A stretch of 35,000 nucleotides of DNA from Chitiniphilus shinanonensis DSM 23277 (GTDB taxonomy: Bacteria; Pseudomonadota; Gammaproteobacteria; Burkholderiales; Chitinibacteraceae), in assembly GCF_000374805.1 (NCBI RefSeq), contig NZ_KB895361.1:1-35000 (forward strand). Reading direction: 5' to 3'. The translations under genes and the position numbers were made by a program. Each line of letters starts with the position of its first letter. Position 1 is the first letter of the stretch. Below, piece after piece: positions 1 to 8,737 of the stretch. Below the pieces are notes generated by a model. That model worked only from the letters and a program-made list of their open reading frames with translations, had not been told where the DNA came from and ran no database searches.

Positions 1-39
1 CCAGCGTTCAATCTGAGCCAGGATCAAACTCTTTCGTTC
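1..39 (-). rRNA. rrs: 16S rRNA, 5' end only (gene runs off the left edge)
   Basis: Read on the minus strand, positions 32-13 are the universal bacterial 27F site AGAGTTTGATCCTGGCTCAG, followed by ATTGAACGCTGG. Taking that site as E. coli position 8 puts the mature 5' end near 39. Only the first ~39 bases are inside the window and the rest lies to the left. Confidence 0.96.
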
Positions 40-238
40 AATCGCTTAGCTTATTTCGTACTTTGGCTCGTACTCAAAGAAACCATCTCTGGTTCTTTTA
101 CGTATGAGCGCTGATTCGTCATCAAGCACTCACACGCATCGGCTGTAATTTGTTAAAGATCAGTCCACCGGACACCGCGCTTTTGAAACCTGCTAAACTC
201 TTCGTTTCGCTTCGTTCTGCGCTGCGTCTGCTGCGGAG
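40..238 (-). promoter_or_regulatory. rRNA operon leader with boxA antitermination signal (boxA at 150-162)
   Basis: This is the transcribed spacer between the rrn promoter and the 16S start. On the minus strand, 162-150 reads TGATCTTTAACAA, close to the rrn boxA consensus (TGCTCTTTAACAA) bound by NusB/S10 for antitermination. The rest has no ORF with coding character and probably holds the 5' half of the 16S processing stem, whose partner lies outside the window. Confidence 0.8.
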
Positions 239-295
239 AAACCGAACTATACGGACACCCCCTCACACCGTCAACTCCCCGCTTCAACAAAATTG
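239..295 (-). promoter_or_regulatory. rrn sigma-70 promoter with UP-like element
   Basis: On the minus strand there is a -35 TTGACG (274-269), a 17-bp spacer and a -10 TATAGT (251-246). This is nearly consensus and ideally spaced, as expected for an rRNA P1 promoter. An A/T-rich stretch (about 295-280) just upstream of the -35 resembles an UP element. The predicted start is near 239, ahead of the boxA leader. I see only one clear promoter. Confidence 0.85.
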
Positions 296-369
296 TCATC
301 CGCACCTTAACCTGCTGATCGGCAAGCACACATTACGTTGGCATCGCCCGCAAAACCCCACTGCAACGC

Positions 370-400
370 AAAACAGGCCGCCCCAAGGGCGGCCTGTTTT
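370..400 (-). terminator. Rho-independent terminator of guaA
   Basis: A perfect GC-rich stem (CAGGCCGCCC / GGGCGGCCTG type, 374-396) is flanked by A4 on the left and T4 on the right, so the same hairpin can fold on either strand. It lies 18 bp after the guaA stop and separates guaA from the rrn promoter in the same direction. Confidence 0.85.
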
Positions 401-417
401 GCTTGTTTGCGGGATAT

Positions 418-1974
418 TTATTCCCATTCGATCGTTGCCGGCGGCTTGCCGGATACGTCGTACACCACGCGGTTGATGCCACGCACTTCATTGATGATGC
501 GGTTCGACACCTTGCCCAGCAGCTCATAGGGCAGCTCGGCCCACTTGGCGGTCATGAAGTCGCTGGTCTGCACCGCGCGCAGCGCCACCACGTATTCATA
601 GGTGCGGCCGTCGCCCATCACCCCGACCGACTTCACCGGCAGGAAGACGGCGAACGCCTGGCTGGTCTTGTCGTACCAGTCGAAGGCACGCAGTTCGTCG
701 ATGAAGATCGCGTCGGCGCGACGCAACAGGTCACAGTATTCGCGCTTCACTTCGCCCAGCACGCGCACGCCCAGGCCGGGGCCGGGGAACGGGTGGCGGT
801 AGACCATCTCGTGCGGCAGCCCCAGCGCCACGCCCAGTTCGCGCACTTCGTCCTTGAACAGTTCGCGCAGCGGTTCGAGCAACTTCAGGTTCAGAGTTTC
901 CGGCAGGCCGCCCACGTTGTGGTGACTCTTGATGGTGTGAGCCTTCTTGGTCTTGGCTCCGGCCGATTCGATCACGTCCGGATAGATGGTGCCCTGCGCC
1001 AGCCACCGCGCCTTGGGCAGCTTCTGTGCCTCGGCCTGAAATACTTCCACGAACTCGCGGCCGATGATCTTGCGCTTGGCTTCCGGATCGGTCACGCCGG
1101 CCAGATGGCCCAGGAACTGCTCGGTGGCATCGACGTGGATCACTTTCACGCCGAGGTGCTTGTTGAAGATGTTCATCACCTGCTGGCCTTCGTTCAGCCG
1201 CAGCAGGCCGTTGTCGACGAACACGCAGGTCAGCTGATCGCCGATGGCGCGGTGGATCAGGGCGGCAGCCACCGACGAGTCGACACCGCCCGACAGGCCC
1301 AGGATCACTTCCTCGTCGCCGACCTGCTCGCGGATGCGCGCGACAGCCTGGTCGATGTAGTTGGGCATGGTCCACGACGGGGCGCAGCCGGCCACTTCCA
1401 GCACGAAGCGGTTGATGATCTCCCGACCCTTCAGCGTGTGGGTGACTTCCGGGTGGAACTGCACGCCGTAGAAGCCACGCGCTTCATCGGCCATGGCGGC
1501 GATCGGGCAGGCCAGCGTTTCGGCGATGACGCCGAAGCCCTGCGGCAGTTGCGCCACCTTGTCGCCGTGGCTCATCCACACTTCCAGGTAGCCTTCGCCG
1601 TTGGGGCCGCTGCGATCCTCGATGCCGTTGAACAGCTTGCTGTGGCCGCGCGCGCGGATTTCGGCAAAGCCGAACTCGCGCACCAGCCCCGCCTCGACCT
1701 TGCCGCCCAGCACTTGCGCCATCCATTGCATGCCGTAGCAGATGCCCAGCACCGGCACGCCCAGGCCGAACAGCGCGGAATCGGCCTGGTAGTCGCTGGC
1801 ATAGACCGAGTTCGGGCCACCGGAGAGGATGATCGCCTTGGGGTTGAATTCCCGGATGAAATCGATGGACACGTCGAACGAATGCAGTTCGCAGTAGACG
1901 TGCGCCTCTCGGACGCGCCGGGCGATCAGTTGGGAGACTTGGGAGCCGAAATCGAGAATCAGGATCTTGTCCAT
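418..1974 (-). CDS. guaA: GMP synthase (glutamine-hydrolysing)
   Basis: GuaA makes GMP from XMP, ATP and glutamine, the last step of guanine nucleotide synthesis in the cytoplasm. The 518-aa length is usual for the bacterial enzyme. The N-terminal class I amidotransferase domain shows the nucleophile Cys79 in GICYGMQ and the His174/Glu176 pair in FHPEV. The ATP pyrophosphatase domain has the SGGVDSS loop at 228-234. The C-terminal dimerisation domain carries [11 protein letters not shown] and ends in the family-typical PPATIEWE. An AAGG ribosome site lies ~9 bases before the ATG. guaB, often its partner, is not next to it. The gene follows dacB by 57 bp, and a possible own -10 (TAAAAT, about 2030-2025) lies in that gap. 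Confidence 0.98.
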   Translation of the reverse strand: MDKILILDFGSQVSQLIARRVREAHVYCELHSFDVSIDFIREFNPKAIILSGGPNSVYASDYQADSALFGLGVPVLGICYGMQWMAQVLGGKVEAGLVREFGFAEIRARGHSKLFNGIEDRSGPNGEGYLEVWMSHGDKVAQLPQGFGVIAETLACPIAAMADEARGFYGVQFHPEVTHTLKGREIINRFVLEVAGCAPSWTMPNYIDQAVARIREQVGDEEVILGLSGGVDSSVAAALIHRAIGDQLTCVFVDNGLLRLNEGQQVMNIFNKHLGVKVIHVDATEQFLGHLAGVTDPEAKRKIIGREFVEVFQAEAQKLPKARWLAQGTIYPDVIESAGAKTKKAHTIKSHHNVGGLPETLNLKLLEPLRELFKDEVRELGVALGLPHEMVYRHPFPGPGLGVRVLGEVKREYCDLLRRADAIFIDELRAFDWYDKTSQAFAVFLPVKSVGVMGDGRTYEYVVALRAVQTSDFMTAKWAELPYELLGKVSNRIINEVRGINRVVYDVSGKPPATIEWE

Positions 1975-2031
1975 GCCGGGCCTTAATGTGCCCGCGAGCG
2001 CGGGCGGATGGAAAAACGCGATATTTTACCG

Positions 2032-3483
2032 TTACTTGCCGCCGCGAGCGAGTTTGCCCCAGCCGCCGTCGCCAACCCAGTCGAGCAAGGCGTCCAGCGC
2101 CGGCCCCGCGGCGGGCGCGGCGGCGTGATTGACGATACCCACCACCGCGTAGCGCCGCCCATCCTGCGCCTGCACGTATCCGGCCACCGCGCGCACGTCC
2201 TTCAGTGTGCCGGTCTTGACGTGGGCCGCGCCGGCGATGCCGCTGCCGTTCAGGCGACGTTTCATGGTGCCGTCCACCGCGACGATGGGCAGCGACGAGA
2301 TGAACTCGGCCGAATACGGCCCCTGCTCGGCGCGCAAAAGCAGCTGCGCCAGATGACGCGCGGAAATCCGCTCACGACGCGACAGACCGGAGCCGTTCTC
2401 CAGGCTCAGCTCCGGCCAGGACAGCGCGTTCTCGTCCAGCCATTCCCGCACCGCGCGCGCGGCGCTGACCGCGTCGTTCGCCTCGCCCGGTTGCCGGTAT
2501 GCCGCGCCCAGCGACAGGAACAACTGTCGCGCCATCAGGTTGTTGCTGAACTTGTTGATATCGCGGATCACCCCGACCAGATCGGGCGAGGCATTGGCGG
2601 CCAAGCGGGTCGCGGTCGACGGCACCGCGCCTTCGCGGGTCCGCCCGCCGAGGTCGCCGCCCAGCTCCCGCCATAGGGAGCGCACCAGGGCTGCGGTGTA
2701 CGCCGGGGCCTCCAGGTAGGAAAGATAACGTTCGACGCTGCACCCTTCGGGCAACGCGCCGGAGATCCGTACCCGCGTCGGGCCACCCTGGCCATCGCCG
2801 TCGAACCGCAGGTTGCCGATGGTGCATGGCGCACTCGGCGCCACCCGCACCGCGTTCTCCACACCGACCTCCGCCAACGGCGGCTCGACCACCACCCGCG
2901 TTTTGCCCTGGCTGGCACTGACCCGGAAACGCTGTGCCTTGAAGCCGGCCAGTAATGCATCCGGAGTAACCAGGAACGCGCGCGCCAGATCGTGTTCGTC
3001 ATCGTCGAATTCGTTGGGCGGCGGCAGGCGCAACGCATTGCGGTCCAGCACCAGGTCGCCGCTCACGCGCTCGATGCCCGCCGCGCGCAAGTCGCGCAAC
3101 AGCACCCAGACCCGCTCGAAGGTGAGCTTGGGATCGCCCGCGCCCTTCAGGTACAGGTTGCCGCGCAACACCCCGTCGACCACCGGACCGTCGCCGTAGA
3201 GTTCGGTCGTCCACTGGTAGGCCGGGCCCAGCTTTTCCAGGGCGACCTGGGTGGTGACCAGTTTCATCACCGATGCCGGGTTGGCGGGGATATCGGCGTT
3301 GAAATACAGCCCATCCTGCGGCGACGCCAACGGCACCACCGCCAGCGACAATGCAGCGACGGGCACTTTGGCCGCACGCAGCGCAGCGGCCACCTCCGAC
3401 GGCGGCGACGCCAGCGACGTCTCCGCCTGCGCGCCGTTCGCCAACAGCATCAGGCCGATCCAGGCCATCAAGGACCGCTTCAT
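2032..3483 (-). CDS. dacB: D-alanyl-D-alanine carboxypeptidase/endopeptidase (PBP4)
   Basis: This periplasmic penicillin-binding protein trims peptidoglycan stem peptides and cross-links (peptidase family S13). At 483 aa it is typical in length. Residues 1-20 form a signal peptide ending AQA. The three active-site motifs are present: SVMK at 71-74 with nucleophile Ser71, SNN at 313-315 and KTG at 423-425. The long insert between motifs 1 and 2 is characteristic of PBP4. A much longer open frame runs upstream through dnaX, but that part is antisense noise. The ATG at 3483 is preferred because it begins the signal peptide and overlaps the stop of the upstream small gene (ATGA), implying translational coupling. 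Confidence 0.95.
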   Translation of the reverse strand: MKRSLMAWIGLMLLANGAQAETSLASPPSEVAAALRAAKVPVAALSLAVVPLASPQDGLYFNADIPANPASVMKLVTTQVALEKLGPAYQWTTELYGDGPVVDGVLRGNLYLKGAGDPKLTFERVWVLLRDLRAAGIERVSGDLVLDRNALRLPPPNEFDDDEHDLARAFLVTPDALLAGFKAQRFRVSASQGKTRVVVEPPLAEVGVENAVRVAPSAPCTIGNLRFDGDGQGGPTRVRISGALPEGCSVERYLSYLEAPAYTAALVRSLWRELGGDLGGRTREGAVPSTATRLAANASPDLVGVIRDINKFSNNLMARQLFLSLGAAYRQPGEANDAVSAARAVREWLDENALSWPELSLENGSGLSRRERISARHLAQLLLRAEQGPYSAEFISSLPIVAVDGTMKRRLNGSGIAGAAHVKTGTLKDVRAVAGYVQAQDGRRYAVVGIVNHAAAPAAGPALDALLDWVGDGGWGKLARGGK

Positions 3484-3680
3484 GGTGCCGCCCGCCGCGT
3501 GGCCTGCCGGGCCTCCCACTCGGCCAGATCCTGGCGGTAACGGCGCTGGGCGGCGGCGTAGGTATCGAAGATACAGGGGTCGCAACCGTTGCCGCAGCAC
3601 TCTTCCAGTGCGGGCTCGATAGGGGGCTCGGGACGCGGATCGTCCGCGTCGGGCATGGCGGGGAAAGACTGGGAATTCAT
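3480..3680 (-). CDS. Small oxidoreductase-like (Oxidored-like family) protein
   Basis: A 66-aa protein whose second half, from about residue 33, has the conserved ECCGNGCDPCIFDTY signature followed by an amphipathic helix (YRQDLAEWEAR). This is the short Oxidored-like domain found alone in beta- and gamma-proteobacteria. The four clustered cysteines could bind a metal or form disulfides, but no function is established to my knowledge. The ATG at 3680 was chosen over an in-frame ATG at 3743, which would run into the dnaX start region. Its stop overlaps the dacB start by four bases, so the two are co-transcribed. The 61 bp to dnaX is a divergent promoter region. Confidence 0.8.
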   Translation of the reverse strand: MNSQSFPAMPDADDPRPEPPIEPALEECCGNGCDPCIFDTYAAAQRRYRQDLAEWEARQATRRAAP

Positions 3681-3725
3681 TGCAAGGCTGTCCGGTATCG
3701 GGATCGCTGTGGGGCAAAGGCGATC

Positions 3726-3741
3726 TGTTAGAATCCGCCGC
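3726..3741 (+). promoter_or_regulatory. Extended -10 promoter immediately before dnaX
   Basis: TGTTAGAAT at 3726-3734 matches an extended -10 (TGn + TAGAAT). Transcription would begin about seven bases later, at 3741-3742, which is the dnaX ATG itself. No Shine-Dalgarno sequence is seen between the -10 and the ATG and no convincing -35 is visible. Confidence 0.5.
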
Positions 3742-5601
3742 ATGGCTTATCAAGTACTGGCGCGCAAATGGCGCCCCCTCAATTTTGCCCAACTCGTGGG
3801 GCAAGAGCACGTGATCAAGGCGCTGGCCAATGCGTTCGCCAACGGCCGCCTGCATCATGCCTATCTGCTGACCGGTACGCGCGGCGTGGGCAAGACCACC
3901 ATCGCGCGCATCATGGCCAAGGCGCTCAACTGCGAGACCGGGGTGACCGCCGAGCCTTGCGGGGTGTGCTCCGCCTGCACCCAGATCGACGCCGGCCGCT
4001 TCGTCGATCTGCTGGAGATCGACGCCGCGTCCAATACCGGCATCGACAATATCCGCGAGGTGCTGGACAACGCGCAGTACGCGCCGACCGTGGGCCGTTT
4101 CAAGGTCTACATCATCGACGAAGTGCACATGCTCTCGAAGAGCGCATTCAACGCGATGCTGAAGACGCTGGAAGAGCCTCCCGGTCATGTGAAGTTCATT
4201 CTGGCGACCACCGATCCGCAGAAGATGCCGATCACCGTGCTCAGCCGCTGCCTGCAGTTCTCGCTGCGCCAGATGACGCCGCAGCAGGTGGCCGGCCACT
4301 TGCAGAAGGTGCTCGACGCCGAGCAGATTCCGTTCGAGGCCGGCGCGCTGCCGGTGCTGGGCCACGCGGCCAACGGCTCGATGCGCGATGCGCTGTCGCT
4401 GTTGGACCAGGCCATCGCCTACGGTGCGGGCCAGGTCGAGGAATCCGGCGTGCGCGCGATGCTGGGCGCGGTCGATCAAAGCTATCTGTTCGAGATCCTG
4501 GCGGCGCTGGTCGCCAAGGACGGCCAGGCCTTGATGAAGGCTGCGGCGGGCATCGCCGAGCGTGGGCTGTCCTACGAGGCAGCGCTGCACGAACTGGCGC
4601 ACCTGCTGCATCAGGTGGCCGTGGCGCAGGCGGTGCCGGGCGCGCTGGCCGACGATCTGCCGCAACGGCCGCAGATCGTGGCGGTGGCGCAGGCGCTGGC
4701 GCCGGAAGACAGTCAGCTTTATTACCAGATCGCGCTGCACGGTCGGCGCGACCTGCCGTTGGCGCCGGACGAATACGCCGGCTTCACCATGACCTTGCTG
4801 CGCATGCTGGCATTCGCGCCCGCCACGCCCGGACAGATCAGGCTCGCGCCGGCGGGCGAGCCGGCGACGATGGCGCCGCAGGCGCCCCCTGTCCCGCCGG
4901 TGGCCCAGCCCGCGCCCGCGATGCCGGCAAGCAGCAGCGTTGCGCCGGCGCCGGTGGCCTCGCCGGTCATCGCGCCGGTTGCGCCTGCGCCAGTCAAAGC
5001 TGAACCAGCCCAGGCCATGCCCAAGGAGCCGGCGCCGTGGGAGGAAGCTGCGTCGGACGCGACGCCCCCCAAGGCAGCGATCGAGCCCCCGCCACCTGAA
5101 GTCGAGCCGGAACCCGTCTGGTCGGAACCCGCGCCGGAACCGGCCGAGAGGCTCTATGTACCCCCCGGGCCCGCGGCGATGCCTGAGGAGGAACCCGAAC
5201 CCGCCCTTCCCGCGGCACCGCCCGAATTCGATGGCGATTGGCGTGCATTGGTGGTGCAGTTGAAGCTGGGCGCGGCCGGCATGCTGGCGCAGCATGCGGA
5301 GCTGGTGGAGTTCCAGTCCGACCGCTTCATCTTCCGTGTCGCCGAAGCGCACAAGGCGGTCGCCACGCGCGATTACCAGGAGAAGCTGCGCGGCGCGCTA
5401 ACCGATCATTTCGGCCGGCCGATCCAGGTCGAGGTGGCACTCGGGGAAGCCACCGGCGACACGCCGGCCGCCATCGCCCTGCGTGAAAAGCACGCGCGGC
5501 AGCAGGCCGCCGAAGCTACGATCCAGAACGATCCATTCGTCCAGGCGCTGGTGCGCGATCTGGGCGCGACGGTAGTGCCGGATTCGATCCGGCCACTCTG
5601 A
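3742..5601 (+). CDS. dnaX: DNA polymerase III subunit tau/gamma (clamp loader ATPase)
   Basis: DnaX is the ATPase of the clamp loader that loads the beta clamp and links polymerase cores and helicase at the fork. The 619-aa product opens with the family signature [12 protein letters not shown]. It shows Walker A GTRGVGKT (45-52), a zinc site with Cys64, 73, 76 and 79, Walker B DEVH (126-129) and the SRC sensor motif (168-170). Residues ~365-520 are a Pro/Ala/Glu-rich linker before the C-terminal tau domain. No A-rich slippery heptamer like the one that makes gamma in E. coli is present, so a gamma form by frameshifting is not supported. The start is fixed by the conserved N-terminus; an in-frame upstream extension lacks family resemblance. 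Confidence 0.97.
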   Translation: MAYQVLARKWRPLNFAQLVGQEHVIKALANAFANGRLHHAYLLTGTRGVGKTTIARIMAKALNCETGVTAEPCGVCSACTQIDAGRFVDLLEIDAASNTGIDNIREVLDNAQYAPTVGRFKVYIIDEVHMLSKSAFNAMLKTLEEPPGHVKFILATTDPQKMPITVLSRCLQFSLRQMTPQQVAGHLQKVLDAEQIPFEAGALPVLGHAANGSMRDALSLLDQAIAYGAGQVEESGVRAMLGAVDQSYLFEILAALVAKDGQALMKAAAGIAERGLSYEAALHELAHLLHQVAVAQAVPGALADDLPQRPQIVAVAQALAPEDSQLYYQIALHGRRDLPLAPDEYAGFTMTLLRMLAFAPATPGQIRLAPAGEPATMAPQAPPVPPVAQPAPAMPASSSVAPAPVASPVIAPVAPAPVKAEPAQAMPKEPAPWEEAASDATPPKAAIEPPPPEVEPEPVWSEPAPEPAERLYVPPGPAAMPEEEPEPALPAAPPEFDGDWRALVVQLKLGAAGMLAQHAELVEFQSDRFIFRVAEAHKAVATRDYQEKLRGALTDHFGRPIQVEVALGEATGDTPAAIALREKHARQQAAEATIQNDPFVQALVRDLGATVVPDSIRPL

Positions 5602-5656
5602 TCCCCCCTCGGGCCGACAGGGCCCGAACCATTCCATTCGAAACCAAGGAGCAGCC

Positions 5657-5986
5657 ATGTTCAACAAAGGCGGTTTGGGCAACCTGATGCAACAGGCCCA
5701 GAAGATGCAGGAAAACATGAAGAAGGCGCAGGAAGAGCTGGCCAACCTGGAAGTGGAAGGCCAGGCCGGGGCCGGCATGGTCAAGGTGGTCATGACCTGC
5801 TCGCACGCGGTGAAGCGCGTGTCGATCGACGATTCCCTGCTGTCCGACGACAAGGAGATGCTGGAAGACCTGATCGCCGCCGCGTTCAATGATGCCGCCC
5901 GCAAGGCCGAGGCCACCTCGCAGGAAAAGATGGCGGGCTTCACCGCCGGCCTGCCGCTGCCGCCGGGATTCAAGCTGCCGTTCTGA
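5657..5986 (+). CDS. ybaB: Nucleoid-associated protein, YbaB/EbfC family
   Basis: A 109-aa DNA-binding dimer of the YbaB/EbfC family. The N-terminal helix is rich in Met, Gln and Lys ([19 protein letters not shown]), followed by the conserved [14 protein letters not shown] strand region and a C-terminal PPGFKLPF. It lies between dnaX (55 bp upstream) and recR (61 bp downstream), the standard dnaX-ybaB-recR order. AAGGAG lies about 6 bases ahead of the ATG. The exact cellular role is unsettled; nucleoid organisation or a link to RecR repair is usually proposed. Confidence 0.95.
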   Translation: MFNKGGLGNLMQQAQKMQENMKKAQEELANLEVEGQAGAGMVKVVMTCSHAVKRVSIDDSLLSDDKEMLEDLIAAAFNDAARKAEATSQEKMAGFTAGLPLPPGFKLPF

Positions 5987-6047
5987 TCGACGGACCTGGC
6001 CGGCGTGGGCACCGCTCACCGCCGGCCCCACCCGCCCCACCTTTCCC

Positions 6048-6647
6048 ATGGCCGTGACCCCGTCCTCCCTCAATCAGCTGATCGAAGCGCTGCGCGTGTT
6101 GCCCGGCGTCGGCCCCAAATCCGCCACGCGCATGGCCTACCACCTGTTGCAACGCGACCAGGGCGGCGCGGTGAATCTGGCGCACGCGCTGGAATACGCC
6201 ATCGCCACGCTCAAGCATTGCCGCCACTGCAATACCTTCACCGAGGCGGAAGTCTGCGACATCTGCGCGGACGAGCAACGCGACCACAGCAAGCTGTGCG
6301 TGGTGGAGATGCCCACCGACCTGATGATGGTGGAGCAGACCCTGGCCTTCCACGGCCTGTACTTCGTGCTGATGGGCAGGCTGTCGCCACTGGATGGCAT
6401 CGGCCCCAAGGACATCGCGCTGGAACGCCTGCTGACGCGCGCCAGCGACGGCGAGGTGCAGGAGGTGGTGCTGGCGACCAATTTCACCGTGGAAGGCGAA
6501 GCCACCGCGCACTATCTGTCCGAAATGCTGCGGGCCCGCGGGCTGTCGGTCAGCCGCATCGCCCGCGGCCTGCCGGTGGGTGGCGAGCTGGAACACGTGG
6601 ACCCGGGCACGCTGGCGCAGGCGCTGGTGGAACGCCGCCACCTCTGA
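6048..6647 (+). CDS. recR: Recombination mediator protein RecR
   Basis: RecR works with RecO and RecF to load RecA at gaps during recombinational repair. The 199-aa length is typical. The helix-hairpin-helix region has [13 protein letters not shown] (18-30), the C4 zinc finger uses Cys58, 61, 70 and 73, and the Toprim domain follows from ~80 ([13 protein letters not shown]). The start at 6048 begins the conserved N-terminus; an upstream open frame overlaps ybaB and is not homologous. No clear ribosome site precedes the ATG, so translation may depend on coupling within the operon. Confidence 0.96.
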   Translation: MAVTPSSLNQLIEALRVLPGVGPKSATRMAYHLLQRDQGGAVNLAHALEYAIATLKHCRHCNTFTEAEVCDICADEQRDHSKLCVVEMPTDLMMVEQTLAFHGLYFVLMGRLSPLDGIGPKDIALERLLTRASDGEVQEVVLATNFTVEGEATAHYLSEMLRARGLSVSRIARGLPVGGELEHVDPGTLAQALVERRHL

Positions 6648-6663
6648 ACCGATCCCCGACATG

Positions 6664-6691
6664 AAAAAAGCCCCGCGATTGCGGGGCTTTT
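6664..6691. terminator. Bidirectional terminator between recR and gtsD
   Basis: The stem GCCCCGC / GCGGGGC with a four-base loop is flanked by A6 on the left and T4 on the right. On the plus strand it ends dnaX-ybaB-recR. On the minus strand, where it gives a run of six T, it ends the gts operon, whose last stop is 23 bp away. The two operons converge here. Confidence 0.88.
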
Positions 6692-6713
6692 GCCTGGCGA
6701 AGCCGATGAGCGT

Positions 6714-7805
6714 TCAGCCCAGGCGCGCTTCGCTCTGCGGATCGAACAGCACCACCTTGCCCAGGTCCAGCTTCAGCCGCATGCTGTCGCCCGGCCGGCC
6801 GGCGGCCCGCGGATGCACCCGCGCGATCACTTCCTTACCGTTGATCTGGGTAAAGATCATGGTGTCCGGGCCGGTGGGCTCGGTAAGGTGCACCTTGCAC
6901 AGCAGCGCCGGTTCATCCTCCTCGGCCACTTCGATCTGCTCGGGGCGGACGCCCAGGATCACCTTCTGGCCCAGGTGCCCGGCGAAGCGCTGACCATCCG
7001 GCAACGACACGAAGCGCGCGCCGCCCTCGCTTTGCAGGCTGACGCCGACGGCGCCGTCCTGCTCGGCCAGATGGCAGTCGATGAAGTTCATCGACGGCGA
7101 GCCGATGAAGCCGGCCACGAACAGGTTGGCCGGGCGCTCGTAGATTTCTTCCGGGCTGCCGAACTGCTGGATCACGCCATCCTTCATCACCGCGATGCGG
7201 TCGCCCAGCGTCATGGCCTCGATCTGGTCGTGGGTGACGTAGACGATAGTGGTCTTCAGGCGATGGTGCAGTTGCTTGATCTCGGTGCGCATCTCCACGC
7301 GCAGCTTGGCGTCCAGGTTGGACAGCGGTTCGTCGAACAGGAACAGCGTCGGGTTGCGCGCCAGCGCACGCCCCATCGCCACCCGCTGGCGCTGGCCGCC
7401 GGAAAGCTGGCCGGGCTTGCGGTCGAGCAGGTGGTCGATCTGCAACATCTTCGCCACGCGGGCAATGGTTTCGTCCTGCTCCTTGCGGGGCACGCCGCGG
7501 GTTTCCATGCCGAAGGCGATGTTCTGCCGCACGTTCATGGTGGGATACAGCGCGTAGCTCTGGAACACCATGGCGATGTCGCGATCCTTGGGAGCCACGT
7601 CGTTGACCACGCGGTCGCCGATCTGTACCTCGCCCGAGGTCGGGGCCTCCAGGCCGGCGATGATGTTCATCAGCGTCGATTTGCCGCAGCCCGACGGGCC
7701 GACCAGAATCAGGAACTGCCCGGAATCGATGTTGATGTCGATGCCCTTGAGGATGTGGGTGTCGCCGAAGCGCTTGGTGACGTTTTTGATGGCGAGAGCG
7801 CCCAT
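6714..7805 (-). CDS. gtsD: ABC sugar importer ATPase (MalK/UgpC type)
   Basis: This ATP-hydrolysing subunit of a CUT1 carbohydrate importer forms a dimer under the two permeases. The 363-aa protein has Walker A GPSGCGKST (36-44), Q-loop FQSYALYP (81-88), signature LSGGQ (134-138), Walker B LFLFDEP (154-160) and switch His192 in THDQ. A C-terminal TOBE/OB regulatory domain runs from ~235. The start at 7805 was chosen for the MGALAIKNVTKRFG N-terminus and a GGAGA site just before it; a longer open frame upstream is out of family. It is the last gene of the operon. The symbol follows the Pseudomonas glucose system by analogy; substrate is inferred from context. Confidence 0.9.
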   Translation of the reverse strand: MGALAIKNVTKRFGDTHILKGIDINIDSGQFLILVGPSGCGKSTLMNIIAGLEAPTSGEVQIGDRVVNDVAPKDRDIAMVFQSYALYPTMNVRQNIAFGMETRGVPRKEQDETIARVAKMLQIDHLLDRKPGQLSGGQRQRVAMGRALARNPTLFLFDEPLSNLDAKLRVEMRTEIKQLHHRLKTTIVYVTHDQIEAMTLGDRIAVMKDGVIQQFGSPEEIYERPANLFVAGFIGSPSMNFIDCHLAEQDGAVGVSLQSEGGARFVSLPDGQRFAGHLGQKVILGVRPEQIEVAEEDEPALLCKVHLTEPTGPDTMIFTQINGKEVIARVHPRAAGRPGDSMRLKLDLGKVVLFDPQSEARLG

Positions 7806-7827
7806 GTGTTTCTCCGTTTTTGGATGC

Positions 7828-7854
7828 GGGCGCCATGCCGTCGCGGCGGCGCCC
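7828..7854 (-). other. Stem-loop in the gtsC-gtsD spacer
   Basis: A 7-bp perfect inverted repeat (GGGCGCC / GGCGCCC) with a 13-base loop lies in the 74-bp gap between the second permease and the ATPase. There is no T-run, so it is not a classical terminator. It may modulate mRNA decay or reduce downstream expression. Confidence 0.4.
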
Positions 7855-7879
7855 TGCTTTGAAGCGATAGGCCGGACGA

Positions 7880-8737
7880 TCAGCCCTTGACCGCGCCGGC
7901 GGTCAGGCCGCGCACGAAGTACTTGCCCGCCAGGACATAGACCACGATGGTCGGCAGCGCGGCGATGATGGCGGCGGCCATGTCCACGTTGTATTCCTTG
8001 ACGCTGGTCGAGGTGTTGGCGAGGTTGTTGAGGCCGACCGTGATCGGCTGGCTGTCGCCGGAGGAGAACACCACGCCGAACAGGAAGTCGTTCCAGATCT
8101 GGGTGAATTGCCAGATCAGCACCACCATGACGATGGGCGTCGACATCGGCAGCACCACCTTGAAGAAGATGCGCCAGAAGCCCGCGCCATCCAGTCGCGC
8201 CGCCTTGATCAGCTCGTCCGGAATGCCGACGTAGTAGTTGCGGAAGAACAGCGTGGTCGAGGCGATGCCGAACACCACGTGTACGAAGATCAGCCCGGCC
8301 ACCGAGCGCGCCAGCCCGAACCAGCCCAGCGTCTGCGCCATCGGCAGCAGCACCACCTGGAACGGGATGAACACGCCGAACAGGATCAGCGCGAAGGTCA
8401 GTTCTGAGCCGCGAAAGCGCCACTTGGACAGCACGTAGCCGTTGATCGCGCCCAGGCTGGTGGAGATCAGCACCGCCGGGATCACCATCTTCACCGAGTT
8501 CCAGAAATACCCGGACAGACCACCGCAATCGACCCCGGTGCAGGCGGACGACCAGGCCTTGCTCCAGGCATCGAAGGTGATGCTCATCGGCAGCGCGATC
8601 AGATTGCCGGCGCGGATCTCGTCCATGCTCTTCACCGAAGTGGTGACCATCACGTACAGCGGCAGCAGGTAATACACCGCCGCGTACAGCAGTACCCCAT
8701 ACAGCGCGATGCGCCACAACTTGTTCTGGTTATCCAT
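7880..8737 (-). CDS. gtsC: ABC sugar importer permease (MalG type)
   Basis: An inner-membrane permease of a CUT1 importer, 285 aa, with about six hydrophobic segments beginning at residues ~9-30. The EAA loop that docks on the ATPase reads IPDELIKAARLDGAGFWRIFFKVVLP near residues 185-210, with the conserved Gly before the final hydrophobic residues. The C-terminus ends RGLTAGAVKG, as in MalG-like proteins. The ATG overlaps the stop of the preceding permease gene by eight bases, so translation is probably coupled. It pairs with gtsB to form the channel. Confidence 0.92.
   Translation of the reverse strand: MDNQNKLWRIALYGVLLYAAVYYLLPLYVMVTTSVKSMDEIRAGNLIALPMSITFDAWSKAWSSACTGVDCGGLSGYFWNSVKMVIPAVLISTSLGAINGYVLSKWRFRGSELTFALILFGVFIPFQVVLLPMAQTLGWFGLARSVAGLIFVHVVFGIASTTLFFRNYYVGIPDELIKAARLDGAGFWRIFFKVVLPMSTPIVMVVLIWQFTQIWNDFLFGVVFSSGDSQPITVGLNNLANTSTSVKEYNVDMAAAIIAALPTIVVYVLAGKYFVRGLTAGAVKG

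Noticed and set aside
403-1986. Long plus-strand frame opposite guaA
   Set aside because: It is the antisense shadow of guaA, rich in His, Gln and Ala with no family resemblance.
2032-5352. A single 1106-codon open frame on the minus strand
   Set aside because: Only its last 483 codons are dacB. The rest is antisense to dnaX and crosses the small upstream gene, caused by high GC content.
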